Numbered from the stretch's first letter, positions 27,513 to 36,545 are shown. The stretch is 64,000 bases of DNA from an uncultured Ruminococcus sp. (GCA_944388405.1 CALXIQ010000018.1:32340-96339), one strand, 5' to 3'. A program made the numbers and translations. Notes: generated by a model from the sequence alone, not told the origin.

Positions 27513-28031
27513 TTATTTCTGAATGTTTCTTGCAATGTTTCTGGGAATGTAAGGCATTATCTCCTCAAGCATTTCCTCGTTGGGAGTAAAAATAAGCACC
27601 GTATCTCCAAGACTTTTGTGATTTACTCTGAGGAAATAGTCCGTCTGACTTGCATCGTCGGCGGAAGCTTTCACATAAGTCTGCGCACCGCTTGTATTGC
27701 TTGAATCGGAAAGCGGTCCGAATTCGGTAGCGGCAGTTACCTTGAGAGTGCACAGCCTTTTTCTTTTTCTCTGAGCGATAATCTTATCAACGTCAAGATC
27801 GCCGTTAGTGAGGATATACTCATACTCAACGTCCAGATTTGTGACAAAGTAATATCCGCCGTAAAGGACAAGCGCCGCAAAAAGCAGCCCGAACATCATA
27901 AGCTGTGTTCCGAAGGTAAGCATAAAGCAACCCATAGCCAGCGCAACTGCCGCTATCATAATAAACACCTTTGATATTTTATCGTTTCTGCTTGACAGCT
28001 TACGCACTATCTGCTCCTTAAAAACGTCCAT
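27513..28031 (-). CDS. DUF6106-like membrane protein
   Basis: 172 aa. Two adjacent hydrophobic helices (residues 22-62) are followed by a cytoplasmic or surface beta-rich domain with LDVEYEYILTNGDLDVDKIIAQRKRKRL and FTPNEEMLEEIMPYIPR. It matches a family seen in Clostridia with no assigned function. It may be the first gene of the acpS-nnr operon. Confidence 0.6.
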   Translation of the reverse strand: MDVFKEQIVRKLSSRNDKISKVFIMIAAVALAMGCFMLTFGTQLMMFGLLFAALVLYGGYYFVTNLDVEYEYILTNGDLDVDKIIAQRKRKRLCTLKVTAATEFGPLSDSSNTSGAQTYVKASADDASQTDYFLRVNHKSLGDTVLIFTPNEEMLEEIMPYIPRNIARNIQK

Positions 28032-28113
28032 ATTATCAACCTTTCTTATAATTGTTACTTAGAATTATAGCATAGTTTTGTGATATTTTCAAGTGCGGGA
28101 GGAGATAAAATAA

Positions 28114-28143
28114 AAAGATCGCCCACAATTATTGACGATCTTT
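28114..28143 (-). terminator. terminator overlapping the XRE gene end
   Basis: Minus-strand AAAGATCG...CGATCTTT followed by TTATTTTAT; the XRE stop codon is within the hairpin. Confidence 0.7.
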
Positions 28144-28344
28144 ACTATATTCTTCTCCTCGAATAAGATAATCTATCGATACCCCGTAGTAATCGGACAA
28201 TTTGCAGAGCATTTGGATATCAGGGCTTCTTTTTCCGTTTTCGTAATACGAAAGACATTCACGACTGATACATAAATCCATTGCCACTTTAAGTTGGTTC
28301 AGTCCTTTTTTCTTCCGGATAGCTTTCAAGCCTTTCATTACCAT
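28129..28344 (-). CDS. XRE-family repressor
   Basis: 71-aa single-domain helix-turn-helix protein (residues 4-60: GLNQLKVAMDLCISRECLSY, then YENGKRSPDIQMLCKLSDYYGV). AGGAG precedes the ATG by seven bases. It is transcribed away from the zinc-ribbon gene, with two perfect TGTAACA/TGTTACA palindromes between them, which are its likely operators. Confidence 0.88.
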   Translation of the reverse strand: MVMKGLKAIRKKKGLNQLKVAMDLCISRECLSYYENGKRSPDIQMLCKLSDYYGVSIDYLIRGEEYSKDRQ

Positions 28345-28389
28345 ATGATATCTCCTGAAAATATTTTTTATATTTTTTTAAAAAAAGTC

Positions 28390-28441
28390 TTGACTTTATT
28401 GTAACAGAATGTTACAATAAAAATGTAACAATTTGTTACAT
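28390..28441 (+). promoter_or_regulatory. promoter with twin palindromic operators
   Basis: TTGACT-17-TACAAT (28390-28418). ATTGTAACA-GAA-TGTTACAAT (28398-28418) covers the spacer and the -10, and ATGTAACAA-T-TTGTTACAT (28423-28441) covers the start. Binding there would shut off the zinc-ribbon genes and could also control the divergent XRE gene. Confidence 0.8.
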
Positions 28442-28475
28442 CTAAATACATTTTATTTTTTTAGGGGGAATCCAA

Positions 28476-29039
28476 ATGAAATTTTGTTCAAAATGCGGAA
28501 AAGAACTGCTTGACGAAGCTGTTGTATGTCCCGGTTGTAAGTGCACGATAGACTCAACAGAATCAACTGATGTTTCCACTGCACGACCTAAACACTCATG
28601 GTGGCACAGATTAACCAAAAGAAAAAAGCGAATTATTTGTCGTGTTTTCGTTCCTGTTATATCCGTAGTTTTAATACTCGGCATACTTGCAATACTAATT
28701 TTGCCTCATCCCGATTTAAAAATGAAAGATTTTAAAGACGACGGATACATCGGTGCGCTGTTTCATTATGGAATCCCCAGCTGGGATATGGAGAACTATT
28801 GGGCATATGACGACTGTATTCAGTTTTATGGCATACCTGCATCTACCTTTAAGTATTATCCAGACGATAGATGCGTTTTCTACTTTGACGATGAATACAA
28901 GGATGACGTATACGATGAAATCCAAAGCCACTGCGATTTTGAAGAGAATTTATCAGACTTGTTTCATATATTTTCTTACGGCAATCTGGAGATCTCTTAC
29001 TATTTGCCCACGGGCGATTTTACGATCAGATTTTATTGA
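28476..29039 (+). CDS. zinc-ribbon membrane protein
   Basis: 187 aa. N-terminal zinc ribbon (MKFCSKCGKELLDEAVVCPGCKC, two CxxC pairs), basic linker, one membrane helix (residues 52-72, VFVPVISVVLILGILAILIL), then an acidic, aromatic-rich outer domain (about 110 residues) that I do not recognise. AGGGGG ribosome site. It is the first gene under the XRE-type operators. Confidence 0.75.
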   Translation: MKFCSKCGKELLDEAVVCPGCKCTIDSTESTDVSTARPKHSWWHRLTKRKKRIICRVFVPVISVVLILGILAILILPHPDLKMKDFKDDGYIGALFHYGIPSWDMENYWAYDDCIQFYGIPASTFKYYPDDRCVFYFDDEYKDDVYDEIQSHCDFEENLSDLFHIFSYGNLEISYYLPTGDFTIRFY

Positions 29040-29106
29040 TTTATTACCCTAAAACAAATGAGGTGAAATCTTAATGTAATACTGCACTCATTGCGGCAAA
29101 GAGATT

Positions 29107-29541
29107 ATGGATGAAGCAGTTATTTGCATGAACTGCGGCTGTCCGGTGAAAAAGGATTCGATTATTTCTGACGGTGTTTTATTAAATGATTTGTCTTCAA
29201 GGCTAAAAACAAATGGAGTTATCTGGATTTGCATAGCGAGTATTCAGATTTTAGCCGGAATCGCTTTCGATTGGATTTTGTTGATTATCGGCGTGCTGAA
29301 TATAATTTCTGCTATTAACGATTTGACCTATTCCAAAACCGTTCTGGATAATCCCACTGGTATTGTCAAACGCTTTGAACCTTTGACGGGAGCAATTATA
29401 GTTTTAATATATAATTTAATCTTCGGAGGTATAATTGGCGTTATTGGCTCGGTGTATTACCTGACGGCTATACGAGGATTTGTAGTTTCAAACAAAACCG
29501 CTTTCTTGCAAATTGAAGAGAAATATTCCTTTACTGCGTGA
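29107..29541 (+). CDS. zinc-ribbon membrane protein with interrupted start
   Basis: 144 aa from the first usable ATG: the second CxxC of a zinc ribbon (ICMNCGCPVKK), then hydrophobic helices at about 42-68 and 95-125. The expected start lies at 29074 after GAGGTGAAATCTTA, but reads ATG TAA TAC TGC: a stop at codon 2 precedes a frame that would continue YCTHCGKEIMDEAV. Removing the TAA would restore a full ribbon like that of the upstream gene, so this is a disabled or unusually initiated paralogue. Confidence 0.6.
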   Translation: MDEAVICMNCGCPVKKDSIISDGVLLNDLSSRLKTNGVIWICIASIQILAGIAFDWILLIIGVLNIISAINDLTYSKTVLDNPTGIVKRFEPLTGAIIVLIYNLIFGGIIGVIGSVYYLTAIRGFVVSNKTAFLQIEEKYSFTA

Positions 29542-29815
29542 TTCATCGTAATTAATCCGATGTAAATCCCATACTCCTTGCATGGCTTGATAAATCCTTA
29601 TAATTATTGATACTTTATGGTTTGTCACACCTTCACCAAAAATACATACCGCATATAAATTAACGCAAGTCACAGAATATTCATGGCTATGTAGCACAAA
29701 ATTAATGTCAATAATGCTATAATTGTTTCAAACAATAAGATTATTGTTGTGCAGTTTTTACATAAAGTTTACTGCGTTTCAACATTTATTGACATTAATT
29801 GAGGAGGAATCACCA
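29542..29815. promoter_or_regulatory. alcohol dehydrogenase upstream region with palindromes
   Basis: A TATAAT with TG two bases ahead lies at 29718-29723; no good -35 is seen. Right after it are two palindromes, TTGTTT-C-AAACAA (29723-29735) and AACAATAA-GA-TTATTGTT (29731-29748), over the likely start site. They suggest a repressor site; they do not match the Rex consensus closely. The rest (29542-29700) is A/T-rich with no gene. Confidence 0.55.
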
Positions 29816-31033
29816 ATGGCAAGATTTACGCTTCCGAGAGATCTTTATCATGGAAAAGGTTCTCTCGAAACCCTTAAGACTCTGAAGGGTAAAAAGGCAA
29901 TTATTGTAGTGGGCGGAGGCTCTATGAAGAGAAACGGTTTTCTTCAGAAGGCTGAGGCTTATCTTAAAGAAGCCGGCATGGAGGTTAAGCTTATCGAAAA
30001 CGTTGAGCCCGACCCCTCTGTTACAACAGTTATGAACGGCGCAAAGGTTATGCTTGAGTATGAGCCTGACTGGATCGTTGCTATGGGCGGCGGTTCACCT
30101 ATCGACGCTGCTAAGGCTATGTGGATTAAATATGAGTATCCTGACTGCACATTTGAGGATATGTGCAAGGTGTTCGGAATTCCTGAGCTGAGAAAGAAAG
30201 CTCATTTCTGCGCAATTCCGTCAACCTCGGGAACCGCTACCGAAGTTACCGCTTTCGCTGTTATTACAGACTACGACAAGGGTATCAAGTATCCTCTCGC
30301 TGACTTTGAGATTACTCCGGATATTGCTATCGTTGACCCTGAGCTGGCTGAGACAATGCCTCAAAAGCTTACCGCTCATACAGGTATGGACGCTCTTACT
30401 CATGCTATTGAAGCTTATGTTTCAACAGCTAACTGCGACTACACCGATCCTCTTGCTATCCACGCTATCGAAATGATTCAGAAGGATCTTATCGATTCCT
30501 ACAACGGCAACATGGAAGCTCGTGACAGTATGCACAACGCTCAGTGCCTGGCAGGTATGGCTTTCTCAAACGCTCTGCTTGGTATTGTTCACTCGATGGC
30601 TCACAAGACGGGAGCTGCTTTTGCAGACTACGGCGCTCACATCATCCACGGCGCTGCAAATGCTATGTACCTGCCTAAGGTAATTGCTTTCAACGCTAAG
30701 GACGAAACCGCTAAGAAGCGTTACGGCGTAATTGCTGATTATATGCATCTGGGCGGCGCTAATGACGATGAGAAGGTTGCTCTGCTTATCAAGTACGTTC
30801 GTGACATGAACGATAAGCTGAACATTCCTCACTGCATCAAGAACTACGGCGCAGACAGCTATCCTTGCGAGCAGGGCTTTGTTCCTGAGGAAGTATTCCT
30901 TGAAAGACTGCCTGAGATTGCTAAGAACGCTATCGGCGACGCTTGCACAGGCTCCAATCCTCGTCAGCCTTCACAGGAAGAGATGGAAAAGCTGCTTAAG
31001 TGCTGCTACTATGATACCGAAGTTGATTTCTAA
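29816..31033 (+). CDS. iron-containing alcohol dehydrogenase
   Basis: 405-aa group III NAD(P)-dependent dehydrogenase, probably reducing aldehydes to alcohols in fermentation. GGGSPIDAAKAMW (about residue 90) binds the nucleotide; metal ligands lie in TGMDALTHAIEAYVS (Asp, His) and GIVHSMAHKTGAAF with HGAANAMYLP (His residues). GAGGAGG precedes the ATG at 29816. Codon use is strongly biased (GCT, CTG, AAG), as in highly expressed genes, and a strong terminator follows. Confidence 0.93.
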   Translation: MARFTLPRDLYHGKGSLETLKTLKGKKAIIVVGGGSMKRNGFLQKAEAYLKEAGMEVKLIENVEPDPSVTTVMNGAKVMLEYEPDWIVAMGGGSPIDAAKAMWIKYEYPDCTFEDMCKVFGIPELRKKAHFCAIPSTSGTATEVTAFAVITDYDKGIKYPLADFEITPDIAIVDPELAETMPQKLTAHTGMDALTHAIEAYVSTANCDYTDPLAIHAIEMIQKDLIDSYNGNMEARDSMHNAQCLAGMAFSNALLGIVHSMAHKTGAAFADYGAHIIHGAANAMYLPKVIAFNAKDETAKKRYGVIADYMHLGGANDDEKVALLIKYVRDMNDKLNIPHCIKNYGADSYPCEQGFVPEEVFLERLPEIAKNAIGDACTGSNPRQPSQEEMEKLLKCCYYDTEVDF

Positions 31034-31085
31034 TTAAGTGCGCAAAAGCTTGATTGAAATTCGGTGATACATAAGTTTATATGAC

Positions 31086-31121
31086 AAAAGGCTGTGTAGA
31101 AATTCTGCACAGCCTTTTTTG
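31086..31121 (+). terminator. terminator of the alcohol dehydrogenase gene
   Basis: AAAGGCTGTG and CACAGCCTTT arms followed by TTTTG. Confidence 0.88.
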
Positions 31122-31129
31122 TTGTGAAA

Positions 31130-31311
31130 TTTAAATCGGAGCAAAGCGTTGATAATAACATCTCTTTCAGAGCTGTTGCTTAATCACGTTGCGACGATTG
31201 CAACCGTCGCCGAGGGGCTTTGCTCCTCAGGGTTTCAATGGGGGATTAAGACCCCCCACTGAAAGTCTGAATGGAACCCGCCGCCTTAGAAGCGGGGAAC
31301 ATCGGTGACTT
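31130..31311. repeat. IS200/IS605-like non-coding element, copy A
   Basis: About 180 bases. The first 80 (AATCGGAGCAAAGC... to ...GACGATTGCAACCG) and the last 30 (CCGCCTTAG...GCGGGG-ACATCGG) match 37946-38055. Between them copy A has about 70 extra bases with hairpins (GAGGGGC...GCTCCTC; TTTCA-GGGGG...CCCCC-TGAAA). Subterminal hairpins and a CCGCC...GGCGG end are like IS200/IS605 ends or their transposase-less derivatives; no transposase frame is present. Confidence 0.55.
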
Positions 31312-31323
31312 TGTTATATTTTA

Positions 31324-33066
31324 TTATCCCAAATCCGGTTCATCGCAGAGAGCTATGCTGTCTGCTGCCTTGCCCTCTGTTTCAAAAATAATGATTGTGT
31401 TATGCCCTTTCTTTATCAGTGGGGCAGGTATATAAAGCCGTTTTTGCGGACCAATCTCCCAGAATCGTCCCAGGTTGAAGCCGTTTATAAATGCGCAGCC
31501 CTTGCCAAAGCCGTCTGTATCAAGAAATGTATCACACAGCTCATCTGCTTCAAATTCAAACTTATAAAACGCAGGAGAACCCTTGATATATCCACCGTTA
31601 AAATCAATGCTTTTAATCTGCTTTTCATCAAGCGGCAAGGGGTAAATCTCAAATCCAAACTGTCTGTGGTCGTTGATTTTCACTCCCCCTGAAATGCCCT
31701 TGCGCTGGGTTTCAAGTCCTGTGCCGAAATTTTCTCTGCCGATGTTCTCACATAGTAAATCTACCCTGCCGCCCTGTTCTCTGTGAGAAAATTCTGCTTT
31801 GTCATATATATTTTCAGCAAAAGCGATGTGGATAAGCTCGCCGTTGTGATAGCACTGTATTCTGTCTGCTGCACCCTCAAAGCGTATTTCATTTAAAGTT
31901 TCGTTGTCCTTGATATAAGTTCGATATAGTATGTAGCCGTAATTCTGACTGATGTCCTCCATCGTAAGAGGATAAACAGATTTTACAGGCTTGCTGATTT
32001 TATCAAGAGTGCCAAACAGCCCCACTTTGCCCGTACAGGGAATCCTGCCGTAGGCCTTGCGTTTGATTTCGGTTGTAATAGGCACTTCACGGATAGGCGC
32101 GTACTTTGAAATTATCTCTTTGAACAGTTGATATTTCAAAGTTATCTGCCCGTCCTCGGTAAGAGGTGCGTCATAATCATAGGAGGTTACATCTGCAGTC
32201 CTGCTGCCGCCGTTTCTGCCGCTCATAAAGCCGAAATTGGTGCCGCCCTCAAACATATAGAAATTCACACTGCCTCGCTTTAACAACTCTTCAAGCTCGG
32301 CCGCCGCCTTTTCGGGAGAAGTGGTATGATGCTCCTCTCCCCAGGCGTCAAACCAGCCGTTCCAAAACTCCATACACATAAGCGGCTTGTCATTGCCGAT
32401 ATATTTCTTCATCTGCCCAAACTGCCACTCAGCCCCTGAGCCGAAATTTCCTGTAGGCAGCGCGCCATCAACCATGCCTGATTTGAAAATAGCCTCGCTC
32501 CACGGTCCGTCCGAGGTTACAAAGGGCACTGTTATACCAAGCTCCCGCATAGTATCACGGAGAAATTCAAGATAAGCAGTGTCGTTGCCGTAGTAACCGT
32601 ACTCGTTTTCAAGCTGGAACAAAATTATTCTGCCGCCTCTGTCAATCTGATAGGGAACAAGCTTCGGGATAAGCACATCATAATATTCTCGCACAGCCTT
32701 TAAATATGGTTCATAGCTGCATCTCAGCTTCATTCCCCTGTCCCTTAAAAGCCAGGCAGGCAGTCCGCCGAACTCCCATTCGGAACAGATATACGGCGAA
32801 GGGCGAATTATAATATAAAGTCCCAGATTCTGTGCAAGCTGTATGAAACGCTCAATGTCATGCATTCCGTCAAAAATAAATTTTCCTTTTTCAGGCTCGT
32901 GAAAATTCCAGGGGATATAGGTTTCCACCGTGTTGCAGCCCATGTTCACCAGCTTTTCCAAACGATCCTGCCAGTATTCGGGCATGGTGCGAAAATAGTG
33001 AAACGCACCGGAAATTATTTTAAACGGCTTTCCGTTGAGATAAAAATTGTCCTTGATTTCAAACAT
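31324..33066 (-). CDS. beta-galactosidase (GH35)
   Basis: 580-aa exo-beta-galactosidase with no signal peptide, so it acts on galactosides brought into the cell. TIM barrel from residue 1 to about 320: FYLNGKPFKIISGAFHYFR, acid/base Glu in FQLENEYGYYG, nucleophile Glu in LMCMEFWNGWFDAWG; C-terminal jelly-roll domains with FINGFNLGRFWEIGPQKRLY. The ATG at 33066 has AGAGGTGC; an in-frame start further up would run into cysK. Confidence 0.95.
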   Translation of the reverse strand: MFEIKDNFYLNGKPFKIISGAFHYFRTMPEYWQDRLEKLVNMGCNTVETYIPWNFHEPEKGKFIFDGMHDIERFIQLAQNLGLYIIIRPSPYICSEWEFGGLPAWLLRDRGMKLRCSYEPYLKAVREYYDVLIPKLVPYQIDRGGRIILFQLENEYGYYGNDTAYLEFLRDTMRELGITVPFVTSDGPWSEAIFKSGMVDGALPTGNFGSGAEWQFGQMKKYIGNDKPLMCMEFWNGWFDAWGEEHHTTSPEKAAAELEELLKRGSVNFYMFEGGTNFGFMSGRNGGSRTADVTSYDYDAPLTEDGQITLKYQLFKEIISKYAPIREVPITTEIKRKAYGRIPCTGKVGLFGTLDKISKPVKSVYPLTMEDISQNYGYILYRTYIKDNETLNEIRFEGAADRIQCYHNGELIHIAFAENIYDKAEFSHREQGGRVDLLCENIGRENFGTGLETQRKGISGGVKINDHRQFGFEIYPLPLDEKQIKSIDFNGGYIKGSPAFYKFEFEADELCDTFLDTDGFGKGCAFINGFNLGRFWEIGPQKRLYIPAPLIKKGHNTIIIFETEGKAADSIALCDEPDLG

Positions 33067-33091
33067 AATGCACCTCTTAATTCTGTAAATT

Positions 33092-34024
33092 TCAGTCGTT
33101 AAACAAATCGGTGGATAAATATCTTTCGCCGGTATCGGGCAGCAGCGCAACTATCACCTTGCCCTTGTTTTCCTCACGCTTTGCAACCTGAGCCGCCGCA
33201 TAAAGCGCCGCTCCCGACGAGATTCCCACAAGTATTCCCTCGGTTTTTGCCATAAGGTTGCCGGTTGTGAAGGCGTCCTTATCGGTTACTCTGATAACCT
33301 CGTCGTAAATCGATGTGTCAAGAACCTCCGGCACAAAACCTGCTCCTATTCCCTGAATTTTGTGTGCTCCTCCCCTGCCCTCTGACAGCACTGGAGAGGT
33401 GTCAGGCTCTGCGGCGATTATCTTAATGTCCGGATTTTTGGACTTTAAATATCTGCCCACACCAGTAATGGTGCCGCCTGTGCCTACCCCGGCTACAAAA
33501 ATGTCAACCTTGCCATCGGTGTCCTCCCAGATTTCAGGACCGGTGGTCTCAAAATGTGCCTGAGCATTTGCGGGATTTTCAAACTGTCCTAAAATCACCG
33601 AATCCTCAAGCTGGGCGTTAAGCTCATTTGCCTTGTCAATAGCTCCCTGCATACCCTTTGAACCCTCTGTGAGCACAATCTTAGCCCCATAGGCCTTCAG
33701 CAGATTTCGTCTTTCAACGCTCATAGTTTCCGGCATGGTGAGAATAACCTTGTATCCCCTTGAGATTCCTATGGCTGCCAGACCTATTCCGGTGTTTCCC
33801 GATGTGGGTTCGATAATAGTACTGCCGGGTTTGAGAATGCCTTTTTGCTCGGCGTCGTCAATCATGTATTTGGCTGCTCTGTCCTTAACGCTGCCTGCGG
33901 GATTGAAATACTCAAGCTTAGCCAACAGAGGACTCTTAAGCCCCAGCCGCTCACTAAGCTTTGAAGCCTCAAATAAAGGGGTTTTACCCACCAGTTCCGA
34001 TATATTTCTGTAGATTTTAGACAT
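33092..34024 (-). CDS. cysK: cysteine synthase A (O-acetylserine sulfhydrylase)
   Basis: PLP enzyme forming cysteine from O-acetylserine and sulfide. 310 aa: PLP lysine in NPAGSVKDRAAKYM (about residue 43), phosphate loop and substrate loop EPTSGNTGIGLA, GTGGTITGVGRYLK and late GISSGAAL. The ATG at 34024 follows GGAAGGATTTC. It has its own promoter and lies 25 bases before the GH35 gene, which may be co-transcribed. Confidence 0.96.
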   Translation of the reverse strand: MSKIYRNISELVGKTPLFEASKLSERLGLKSPLLAKLEYFNPAGSVKDRAAKYMIDDAEQKGILKPGSTIIEPTSGNTGIGLAAIGISRGYKVILTMPETMSVERRNLLKAYGAKIVLTEGSKGMQGAIDKANELNAQLEDSVILGQFENPANAQAHFETTGPEIWEDTDGKVDIFVAGVGTGGTITGVGRYLKSKNPDIKIIAAEPDTSPVLSEGRGGAHKIQGIGAGFVPEVLDTSIYDEVIRVTDKDAFTTGNLMAKTEGILVGISSGAALYAAAQVAKREENKGKVIVALLPDTGERYLSTDLFND

Positions 34025-34142
34025 GAAATCCTTCCTTTCCTGCTGCAAACTCTGCTATGTTCGGTAAATAAAAACCGTATCCATACAAGCAGCTTGGCTT
34101 TTTAATTGTAACTTTTATAACTTGTCTGTACTGTTTGATTAT

Positions 34143-34171
34143 ACTATACACGACAATTCCTACTTTGTCAA
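34143..34171 (-). promoter_or_regulatory. cysK promoter
   Basis: Minus-strand TTGACA-17-TATAGT. The leader to the ATG is about 115 bases; no known riboswitch was recognised in it. Confidence 0.7.
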
Positions 34172-34276
34172 TATGAATTATCCGAAATTTCCCCACTGCC
34201 ACAAATTACATTGAGGTTCTTTTAAATCGGCAATAATCACTGGTCGTTATATACACAAATATTGTGTGCACAAAAC

Positions 34277-34987
34277 CTATTTTAATGTATACTCAACAAT
34301 GCAAAAAGGCTTACCCTCCATGTCTGCAATGTCCACCGTAACAAAGGCGTCGCCGGTGTAAACTCTGGGTATCGCCGTATCGGTGCGCTTTAGGGGCTTT
34401 TTGTATTCTATTCTCATGCGGCTTATATCAGCGCCCTCCGGCAGATATTCATCGGCAATGTCGATATACCTGGCGTTGTTTACATGATGATTCATATCTA
34501 TGTAGCACTTCATTATGTGCAGAGGAGGATAAACCTCAGGCTCACTGTCAGGCAGAGAAATCTTTCTAGGAAGGTATTCCATATCAAGCTTCGGGTAAAG
34601 CTTTACCCTGTCCACCAGCTCCTGAGGCACCTTGCGGGGGCGCTGGCTGTTATTATCCATAAACGCCCCCGACGCAATGCTTTTAACCAGCGGCTGACCT
34701 TTTTCGTCATAGATTATGGTGTTTCTGTAGCCGTACATTCTTTTAAGTTCGTATGTCCATGTTCTGACGAGTATTTTCTCCCCGTAGCTTGGACGCCTTA
34801 TAATATCAATCTGTCTTGACACAAGAAACATAACACAGTTTTCCTCCCTGAAAAAGGGGGACATAACCGGGTGAGAATCAAGGTGAAAAATGCTGCAATC
34901 CTGCAAAAAGTCCACAATTGCACTGTTTCTGGCATTTCCTTCCTCTCCGATGTTGCTGCAGTTTACCGTTCTGCTCATTTCAAACAT
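34277..34987 (-). CDS. acyl-ACP thioesterase
   Basis: 236-aa double hot-dog thioesterase of the bacterial FatA/FatB-like family that releases fatty acids from acyl carrier protein. N-terminal hot dog with NSAIVDFLQDCSIFHLDS and the second with DMNHHVNNARYIDIADEYLP, holding the catalytic Asn/His region. ATG at 34987; GGGAG lies a little far upstream, so the Met at codon 4 is an alternative. Confidence 0.88.
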   Translation of the reverse strand: MFEMSRTVNCSNIGEEGNARNSAIVDFLQDCSIFHLDSHPVMSPFFREENCVMFLVSRQIDIIRRPSYGEKILVRTWTYELKRMYGYRNTIIYDEKGQPLVKSIASGAFMDNNSQRPRKVPQELVDRVKLYPKLDMEYLPRKISLPDSEPEVYPPLHIMKCYIDMNHHVNNARYIDIADEYLPEGADISRMRIEYKKPLKRTDTAIPRVYTGDAFVTVDIADMEGKPFCIVEYTLK

Positions 34988-35092
34988 AAGTCTGCTTTTC
35001 GCTCCCTTCGGATTTGCTTGCTTAACTAATTATACTATTAATATTGCATAAAATCAAGTGAGGAAATTTGTATATTATTTTATCAATAGCCC

Positions 35093-35121
35093 TTGAAATA
35101 TTTTGTTTTATGTAGTATAAT
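35093..35121 (+). promoter_or_regulatory. promoter of the phenylacetate-CoA ligase gene
   Basis: TTGAAA-17-TATAAT, 36 bases before the ATG. Confidence 0.75.
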
Positions 35122-35156
35122 ATATTATGCTTTAAAACTTTAAAGGAGATTTATTT

Positions 35157-36458
35157 ATGTTTTTTCAGAAGGATATTGAAACAATGCCCCGAGCCGACAT
35201 TGAAAAGCTGCAGCTTGAACGGCTAAAAAGACTTGTAAAATACTGCATGGACAACGTTCCTTTTTATAACAAAAGACTTACCGAAGCAGGTGTGAACGCC
35301 GATAAAATCAAAACCCTGTCGGATATTCAGTATATCCCCTACACCACAAAGGCTGATATGCGGGATACCTATCCCTTTGGGCTTTTTGCCGTGCCAATGA
35401 AGAAGATTACCCGTATTCACGCTTCCTCCGGCACTACCGGTAAGCCCACCGTGGTAGGCTACACCGCCAACGACCTTGAAATGTGGAGCGACTGCATGGC
35501 TCGTCTTGTAACCGCCGTGGGGGCAAACGACGAAACCATAGTGCAGATAGCTTTTGGCTACGGACTTTTCACCGGCGCTCTGGGACTTCATTACGGTCTT
35601 GAAAAAATAGGCGCTACCGTTATACCCACCTCCAGCGGAAACACCGAAAAGCAAATTATGCTTATGCAGGATTTCGGCACAAACGCTTTGGTTTCAACAC
35701 CCTCCTACGCTCAGTACATAGGTGAAAAGGCTCGTGAAATGGGAGTTATCGACAACATACATCTTAAGCTTGGTCTGTTCGGCTCTGAGGGCTGCACTCT
35801 CGAGATGAGAGACCAGATTGAAAAGACACTTAATATCTTCGCTACCGACAACTACGGCATGAGCGAACTTATGGGGCCCGGCGTTTCAGGCGAGTGTATA
35901 GAGCGTGACGGTATGCACATCAACGAGGACCACTTCTACGCCGAAGTTATTAATCCTCAGACCGGCGAGGTGCTGCCCAGAGGTTCGGAGGGCGAACTTG
36001 TTATCACCACCCTTACCAAAGAGGGTATTCCCCTGCTGCGTTACCGCACCAAGGACATCACCCAGATTAACTACGACACCTGCAAATGCGGCAGAACTTT
36101 CGCCAGAATGGCAAAGCCCAGAGGTCGCTCGGACGATATGCTGAAGATAAGAGGAGTAAACGTGTTCCCCTCTCAGATTGAAAGCGTGCTTATGAAGTTT
36201 GAGCAGATTGCGCCTCACTATCAGCTGGTGCTTACCAGAGAAAATTTCACCGACCATCTTGAAATAAAGGTTGAGCTTTCAGACAAGTGCAGCGATATTC
36301 TTGACAACTTCCCCAAGCTGGAGCAGCTGTATAAAGACATTCATCACGGAATGAAAACTGTGCTGGGCATTGACACAAAAATCACTATTGTAGGTCACAA
36401 AACGCTGCAAAGATTCCAGGGCAAGGCGCAGCGTATCCTCGATTTAAGAAACAAATAA
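35157..36458 (+). CDS. paaK: phenylacetate-CoA ligase
   Basis: 433-aa adenylate-forming enzyme that activates phenylacetate or other aryl acids to CoA thioesters. AMP-binding P-loop HASSGTTGKPTVVGY (about residue 88), ATDNYGMSELMGPG, and the C-terminal hinge GRSDDMLKIRGVNVFPSQIE are intact. AAAGGAG site. In gut Clostridia this enzyme often works with aromatic amino acid fermentation; no partner such as an indolepyruvate oxidoreductase is adjacent. Confidence 0.94.
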   Translation: MFFQKDIETMPRADIEKLQLERLKRLVKYCMDNVPFYNKRLTEAGVNADKIKTLSDIQYIPYTTKADMRDTYPFGLFAVPMKKITRIHASSGTTGKPTVVGYTANDLEMWSDCMARLVTAVGANDETIVQIAFGYGLFTGALGLHYGLEKIGATVIPTSSGNTEKQIMLMQDFGTNALVSTPSYAQYIGEKAREMGVIDNIHLKLGLFGSEGCTLEMRDQIEKTLNIFATDNYGMSELMGPGVSGECIERDGMHINEDHFYAEVINPQTGEVLPRGSEGELVITTLTKEGIPLLRYRTKDITQINYDTCKCGRTFARMAKPRGRSDDMLKIRGVNVFPSQIESVLMKFEQIAPHYQLVLTRENFTDHLEIKVELSDKCSDILDNFPKLEQLYKDIHHGMKTVLGIDTKITIVGHKTLQRFQGKAQRILDLRNK

Positions 36459-36471
36459 ATCTGATGACACA

Positions 36472-36537
36472 ATAAAAGCCTGTTCACACAAGTGACCGCC
36501 AATTGGCAGTTGCGCTTATATGAACAGGCTTTTTAAT
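36472..36537. terminator. shared terminator between paaK and spoIID
   Basis: AAAGCCTGTTCA pairs with TGAACAGGCTTT, with further inner pairing. T runs on both sides allow it to serve both convergent genes. Confidence 0.75.
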
Positions 36538-36545
36538 TTTCACTT

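Noticed and set aside
29718..29748. Rex binding site
   Set aside because: The palindromes lack the TTGTTAANNNNTTAACAA spacing.
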